Positions 59,194 through 64,000 of a stretch of DNA of 64,000 bases are shown here, piece after piece; position 1 is the stretch's first letter, and the number at the start of each line of letters is the position of its first letter. The notes beneath the pieces are model-generated. The model searched no databases. It saw nothing but the letters and a program-made list of their open reading frames with translations, and had not been told where the DNA came from. The stretch spans positions 744,001 to 808,000 of the forward strand of contig JAFEKR010000011.1 of NCBI GenBank assembly GCA_019022495.1. The letters are read 5' to 3'. This DNA comes from Epichloe hybrida. Lineage: Eukaryota; Ascomycota; Sordariomycetes; Hypocreales; Clavicipitaceae. The translations under genes were made by a program, and so were the position numbers.

Positions 59194-60691
59194 CTACTGC
59201 CACCGTGGCTCCCCCCGCTCAATCGCCGGCGTCGAAATGACGTTGTCATCGCCGAACGGATCACCATCATCCTCTTCCCCCTCCACATCCTCCTCACTCG
59301 TAGCAACAGAAGGTTGTCCCGCGGCTCGGTCTTCTTGGGCCTTTTGGGTAATCACTGGGGGGTCAGCACGTCAGCACGATGCATGCCAAAGGAAAACCAG
59401 GCGCACGAGAGTGGGAAGGAAGGCCGAGCCGAGGCCACCTACTTCTATACCTGTGCGCCTGCTCAGCCAGTTCGTCGTCCGAGTCACTATCCGCTTCGAT
59501 GGACTGGTCGAGCTGCTCAAAGGCCATCAGGGCATGGACAAGTTCATCATTTGCGTGCAAAAGACTGCCCAGCCACTGCTCGCTCTCAACCTGATGAATC
59601 TGGATTGGGGCATCAGTAGTAGTAAACAGACCGCCAGGCCTTGAATGACCAAGGAAAAAAAATAAAAATGGCAACATGCAAAGCAAAATGACTGGAACTG
59701 GAACTGGAACTGGAGAAGAAACTTACGTAGCGCAGTATCCTCCTCCGAAGCGTCTTACAAGCCTCAAAGTGCTGAACAGCCGTGCGATTCTCCGAGATGC
59801 GCTCCCTCTCACGATTGATGGTCTGGAGAGAGTTCATCAACCCCGTCGATGCGATGGACGACTCGGCGATGATGGACTTCATCTTTTCTTTTTCCTCTTC
59901 GAGATGAAACGTCTTGCGCCCTTTGTTCTTGGGCTTGGACTTGCTCCTCTTGTGGCCGCTGCTATTCGACGACGAAGACGGCGCCTTCATCATGTTGGAC
60001 TTGTCCACGGCCGAGGCCATGCTCTGCCAGGCGTCCTGTTGGCCTCTGGACGACGGACCTGCGGCCGCTTGTCTCCGCTGCAGTGAGAGAGCCCGCTCCG
60101 CCTCTTGCTCCTCCTCGTCATCTCCGAATGGGTTCTCCGTCTCCTTGATGACTTTGGATCTCTCCTGCGTCATGGCCACCTTGCGTTTGGGCAGCTGCTT
60201 GTACAGCCGGGCGACTCTCTCCAGCCCTGGGGTTCTCCCGTACTGCGACCATTCGCGGAACAGCTCCGTGCACTTCTTCCTCACGGCCGGGTCGGACAGG
60301 TCCGAGGTACCGCATACTCGGAGACGTTCTAGCAGAGGCTCGTCTGCAAAGGTGCGCTGGAACTTGGGTCCTGCATTCTGAATCAGTCCGTCGAGCAGGA
60401 CGAGCGCTCTGATCTGGCGATGGACCGTGCCGTACTTGAGCTTCTTGCGAATGGCGCGAGCGGCTTCCGTGGGACCGGTCGCTTGTATCTTGACGACCTC
60501 GACGAGGTCGGGAATGCCGCTGAGATCGTCTTCGGCGTAGGATTCGGCCGTGAGGTTCTCGATGGTCACGGTGACCGCCGAAAATGGCTTCTTCTGTTAT
60601 TGGAATGGGTCAGATGAATCGAGCCGCCGCCGAGAAGTAGTACGTCTCCGTCCGTTGGGAGATGGAATGCCAGACATACCGATTGAAACAT
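59194..60691 (-). CDS. LSB5: VHS/GAT domain protein, Lsb5-like
   Basis: Lsb5 links ubiquitinated cargo and the WASP homolog Las17 at endocytic sites. Exons 60691-60680, 60593-59727, 59590-59443 and 59354-59194 (minus) give 395 aa. Exon 1 is only 12 nt (MFQS), joined TCG|GTATGT...ACAG|AAG. The VHS domain spans about residues 15-140: VTIENLTAESYAEDDLSGIP, IRKKLKYGTVHRQIRALVLL and KCTELFREWS. The linker contains ENPFGDDEEEQEAE, an NPF motif of the kind bound by EH domains, then a Lys-rich segment. A GAT-like helical bundle (AESSIASTGLMNSLQTINRE, AVQHFEACKTLRRRILRYVE) is split by intron 2. The end is acidic with a second DPFGDDN. Neighbouring genes are functionally unrelated. Confidence 0.9.
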
Positions 60692-61778
60692 GCCGAGAGG
60701 AGTGTGGTGCTGCGGGAGAATGGGAATGCGGGGGCGGGGAGCCGGACTGGATTATTATTATGTGTGATGTGATATGCGATATGACGCTGGCTGGTGGGGG
60801 TTATTGATTTTTATAATCTTCGTGTTCAATGCATCTTGTGTTGTGCTCTTGTGCTACGCTGCCATTCCTTTGCAAGCTGCTACAAGGCAGAAAGTAACGT
60901 TGAATCCCCATGCGCTCTCCATGCTGAGCTTGATGGCTATTGCCAAACATGTCAAATTAGCTTGCATCCATATATTAGGTGCGCACACCCTCATGCAAAC
61001 CCCGACTTGGGTCGAGCAATGGCGCCGTCCAGACCCAGCAACACCAAGGTCTTGGCAAAGTAAGGGCATCCAGTAAGTAAATCTCGGCTCTATTTGGCAC
61101 AACGTACGGGAGTACCGAAGTGGTCAATTCGGGCGGACCATCACGCTGGGTTCGGTGCTGGACTTCTCACAGTCACATAAACAAGCGGTTCACAAGCGTG
61201 CTCGCCGCTCGGAGTCATCCAGGCGACAAATGAAGGTAGGAGCCGATAGAAAAAAAGAAAAAGAAGTAAACGTAGCCTCTCAAAAAAGAATTCTCAGAGA
61301 TGACTCGATAAAACCACAACAAAACAATCCACAGGGGCCCCTCGGCAAGTAGTAATCTTTGGGTTGGTACAAGTCACCCTGATCGTCATCCTTGTATCAT
61401 ACCAATGGCAAACTAACTCATGGCCGGTTCTGTATTCTTTTCTCATGCTATGCTTGTTGGACCTTTTCGCGCCGTGCCAACCGGTTGATGTCGGCACTCT
61501 GCGTGATCCTACGAACTACACCACACCCCCTCGTTCTTTTCGAGTCGCAGCCTGTTGAAAGATTGGCTCAAGTACAAAAATTGCTGCACCATCAGGTCCC
61601 ATCGCTGGTTCAAGTACCGCTGTACACCTGCGTATCCTGCCTCCTATTATGCCTGCCTTGCATGTCCGAATTACTGACAAGCTCCCGTTCGTCTGCCCGA
61701 CTCGCCATGGTTTCTCACACATCCTGGTATCAAGTATGCTCAGGCTGCAAACCCCCAAGTGTTGCGATTGTGCTGAGC
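60692..61778. other. Intergenic, LSB5 5' / OPI3 3'
   Basis: Nothing coding was recognised. It contains an A-rich GAAAAAAAGAAAAAGAAG stretch near 61247. The 246-codon plus-strand frame at 61392-62132 is antisense to OPI3 and lacks protein character. Confidence 0.4.
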
Positions 61779-62738
61779 TTACTTGAGCTTCTTGCCCGAC
61801 TTGGCAGCGGCCCTTTCGCGTTCGCGCTTGGCGTATATGCCGGCAGTGAAAGGATCTTCGTAACGCAGGGCGACCGCATATACCAGGTAAACCCAAGCGG
61901 TCAACAAGAGACCAGCTGGTTTGCCCAAGAGCAAAGCGGTTCCCAAGAAGCTCATGGTCGAACCCCAGTACATGGGCGCACCGGTCACGTTGAAAGGAAA
62001 GCCCGTCACCATCTCATCGAGCAGAAAGCCAAAATAATCCCCGAGGAAGGTTCCGATTATTCCCAGCCTCCATGTCGACGAAACCACAAGAATGTTACCA
62101 GCAGCCAGCAGCGTGTAAGCAGCAGCCTGTGAGTACACAGACAGAAGCAGCGGGTGCGAGGGTTGTTCTGATATAGCAGTCTTGTACAGCCAGTCACGTA
62201 GCATGCCGAGGGAAAAGATGGTGGCAGCGAGGCCATAACAGGCCGCCTTTGAATTTCCGCCAAACAAGTTTGTTAGGACCTTGTTGTGATACTCTACAGG
62301 ATTCGACGTCAGCCCGACATCGACTTCCATTCCATCATCGTGGAGAAAAAGGACACGGTTTGGATGTGACTCTGGATTTGAGGAGGATTTTGTGCGAACC
62401 TTGTCGAGCAACGATGCTGCATGATACGAAAGCCGCCTGGTTAGCGAGCTACCTCAATCACGTACATTTGGGCGCGACCGAGGGGATCCTTCGTGGACGG
62501 GTCGCGTGGATGAACTGAACTCACTTCCAGAACAACGGGTTAAAGGCAATGGATGCTGCGGATACTGTAGTTCATACAAGTCAAAGCTTTAATTAGTCAC
62601 GGGAGGATTCGGTGCTGGGCCACGACATCACCGCTGCATCATGTAGATTAGAAGACAACGTCATCCAGGTCACTCACCGGCCAAGCTTTTCTTGTCGAAA
62701 TCGACATAATGGACAAGGTCGCCCAGAAAAGACGACAT
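61779..62738 (-). CDS. OPI3: Phosphatidyl-N-methylethanolamine N-methyltransferase (Opi3)
   Basis: An ER enzyme that adds the last two methyl groups from S-adenosylmethionine to make phosphatidylcholine. Exons 62738-62678, 62555-62525, 62416-62400 and 62293-61779 (minus) give 207 aa, the yeast Opi3 size. Exons 2 and 3 are micro-exons of 31 and 17 nt. They rebuild the conserved N-terminal segment SIAFNPLFWNIVARQEYHNK, which is otherwise unreadable; donors are G|GTGAGT, AA|GTGAGT and G|GTTCGC, each matched to an AG acceptor in phase. Several membrane helices follow with GTFLGDYFGFLLDEMVTGFP and FNVTGAPMYWGSTMSFLGTA, the SAM-binding region of the family. LEMVTxFPF-like residues are intact. The Lys-rich tail ending SGKKLK may act as an ER-retention signal. 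Confidence 0.93.
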
Positions 62739-63587
62739 GGTGGGCAGTCTGATGATCAAGCACACACAATGGGTCAACAAAGTAAAGCAGTGCAGTGCAG
62801 TTGGACTTCCAACGGCTGGCTGAGCAGATGCAATTCGCCTGAGCGGTCGCAGTAGCTCAACTGCGAACAGAGGAGGAAAGGAAGATGCAATGAAACAGTT
62901 GCGTGGTTGCGTGGTTGCATGGTAATAAATGCTGGGAGTTACTCCGCAGCGCACGAGACCGCCCGCGCAGCCAAGCCAGCGAGCGTCATTATCGAGTGCG
63001 TTGAGCCGAGCTGGGGAGCGGCGGGTAGGAGCGGATGCGGATGCGATTCGTTGAGACAGAATTGATCCACCATCACAGCCCGAGCCTCGAGCGTCACCAA
63101 CAAACCACGTACTCGGTCTCGTGTCCCTTCTCAATTTGCTCAATCCTATGTGCGTGTCTGATTGTCAAGACGAGGCACAGTTCTTCTTCCGACAAAACAC
63201 CCATTGCCATTGCTCCGCCCAAGATCAGTCTTTGCTCCGTCTTTGTGGCCATGGTCATTGTTGGAGTTGAGACGGCTTTGGAATGCCCACCCGAGGCACG
63301 GAGCAGCCGTATGCTTCACGCATAATTTTCTTCGAGAAATCAAAAATTGGCCTCTACTTGATTGTACATGTCCTATCTTGACTTATCTTGGCTCATCCAC
63401 ATTCATTTGGTCATGTTTCATCATGTTGAGCATTGCACATGCTAGTCAACGGAATCCCTCCCTTCAGAGCGGGTTGTGAAACCTTGGCTCTAATACGAGG
63501 CTTCCCTTTCCTGTCAAGTTCATCTTCTGTCATTAGTATCGTGGAAAAAACTTCATCTAGCGATCGCTCCCGCTGGTGCCAATGCGC
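62739..63587. other. Intergenic, OPI3 5' / small acidic gene 3'
   Basis: Upstream of OPI3 it contains GTGGTTGCGTGGTTGCATGG repeats (62902-62923). No gene was recognised. Confidence 0.4.
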
Positions 63588-63971
63588 TCAATTCCGACGA
63601 GCCCGTGTCTTCTTGCCTGTTGTTATCGTATTGTCTTCTTCCTCCTCATCCTGACCCTTCTTCAGATCCTCTGTCAAACCCCACTCCTCCTTGTCGTACC
63701 AGTCCTCGCCATCGGACATGTCCCTGTTTGGCCCACAGTGAGCTTCCGCCTTGGCCCAGTTTAATACGTTGCTTCGAAGCCTCCGTGCTCGAAGTAAGCC
63801 ATGGTGTAGTCGACTCGCGCCCCTGCAAACTTCCTCTTGTTTCTGCACGTAGAGCGCCAGCAGTCGTCTTAGGTCCTCGGCCTCGGCCTCGGGAATACCC
63901 ATATTTCTGTCAGGCCTGGACCCAGGCGGTGCCAGAAACATGGGATGGACGAATGGCTCTTCTGATGACAT
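63588..63971 (-). CDS. Small acidic protein with basic tail, unrecognised
   Basis: A single-exon open frame of 127 aa on the minus strand. An N-terminal helix-prone half (EAEAEDLRRLLALYVQKQEE, RGASRLHHGLLRARRLRSN) is followed by a conserved-looking DMSDGEDWYDKEEWGL segment, an acidic run and a basic KKTRARR end that could be a nuclear localisation signal. It looks like a subunit of a nuclear complex, but I do not recognise it and assign no function. The upstream region runs off the window, so additional 5' exons cannot be excluded; ATG 63971 is the best start visible. Confidence 0.65.
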   Translation of the reverse strand: MSSEEPFVHPMFLAPPGSRPDRNMGIPEAEAEDLRRLLALYVQKQEEVCRGASRLHHGLLRARRLRSNVLNWAKAEAHCGPNRDMSDGEDWYDKEEWGLTEDLKKGQDEEEEDNTITTGKKTRARRN

Positions 63972-64000
63972 TGATGAGGCCGCCGTTGTGGAAGGTCCTG

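Overview
The window is nuclear DNA of a filamentous ascomycete, most likely a sordariomycete of the Hypocreales type. Short introns (about 50-130 nt) have GT..AG borders and CTAAC/CTGAC branch sites. The gene content is typical of moulds: Zn2Cys6 and C2H2 regulators, a membrane-anchored GH5 exo-1,3-beta-glucanase, and secreted neutral ceramidase. Intergenic regions are long and rich in microsatellites. Nothing points to bacterial, viral or organellar DNA. I assign no genus. All exon models were built by eye from frame, phase and splice signals, and every model except the two flagged as broken or uncertain closes in phase.

Layout. 1-13.5 kb: poly(A)-binding protein (+), then four minus-strand genes (an unrecognised membrane protein, a universal stress protein, mitochondrial ribosomal protein uS7m, and a small stand-alone dsRNA-binding-domain protein spread over three short exons). 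13.5-19 kb: gene-poor and repeat-rich, with a 17-unit 12-bp minisatellite and perhaps a decayed gene. 19-26 kb: neutral ceramidase (-) with an apparent one-base frameshift, riboflavin kinase (+), and an AcuK/Ert1-type gluconeogenesis regulator (-). 26-29.6 kb: no convincing gene. 29.6-36 kb: DHA1-type MFS transporter (-) and ExgD-type glucanase (-). 36-43 kb: a run of plus-strand housekeeping genes (BCKDH E1-beta, actin-capping protein alpha, cytochrome b5, TFIIE-beta). 43.6-48.4 kb: FrnE/DsbA-like oxidoreductase (-) and a four-finger C2H2 regulator (-). 48.4-57.4 kb: a 9-kb gene desert. 57.4-64 kb: F-box-like protein with a frame problem, Lsb5-like VHS protein, Opi3 phospholipid methyltransferase, and a small acidic protein, all minus.

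The genes are mostly unrelated housekeeping functions. I see no biosynthetic cluster, no intact transposon, no tRNA or rRNA and no CRISPR. Thematic links are loose: lipid metabolism (Opi3, ceramidase, cytochrome b5), mitochondrial function (uS7m, BCKDH) and cortical actin/endocytosis (capping protein, Lsb5).

The points most worth a second look are: the frameshift between signal peptide and catalytic domain of the ceramidase, with Thr at the expected nucleophile position; micro-exons of 12, 17, 19 and 31 nt; a probable GC-AG intron in the capping-protein gene; A-rich tracts in the PAB1 leader; a dispersed TACGGAGTA/TACTCCGTA palindrome confined to non-coding DNA; four repeated MLD motifs in the stress protein; and TATA-driven overlapping micro-ORFs near 45 kb.
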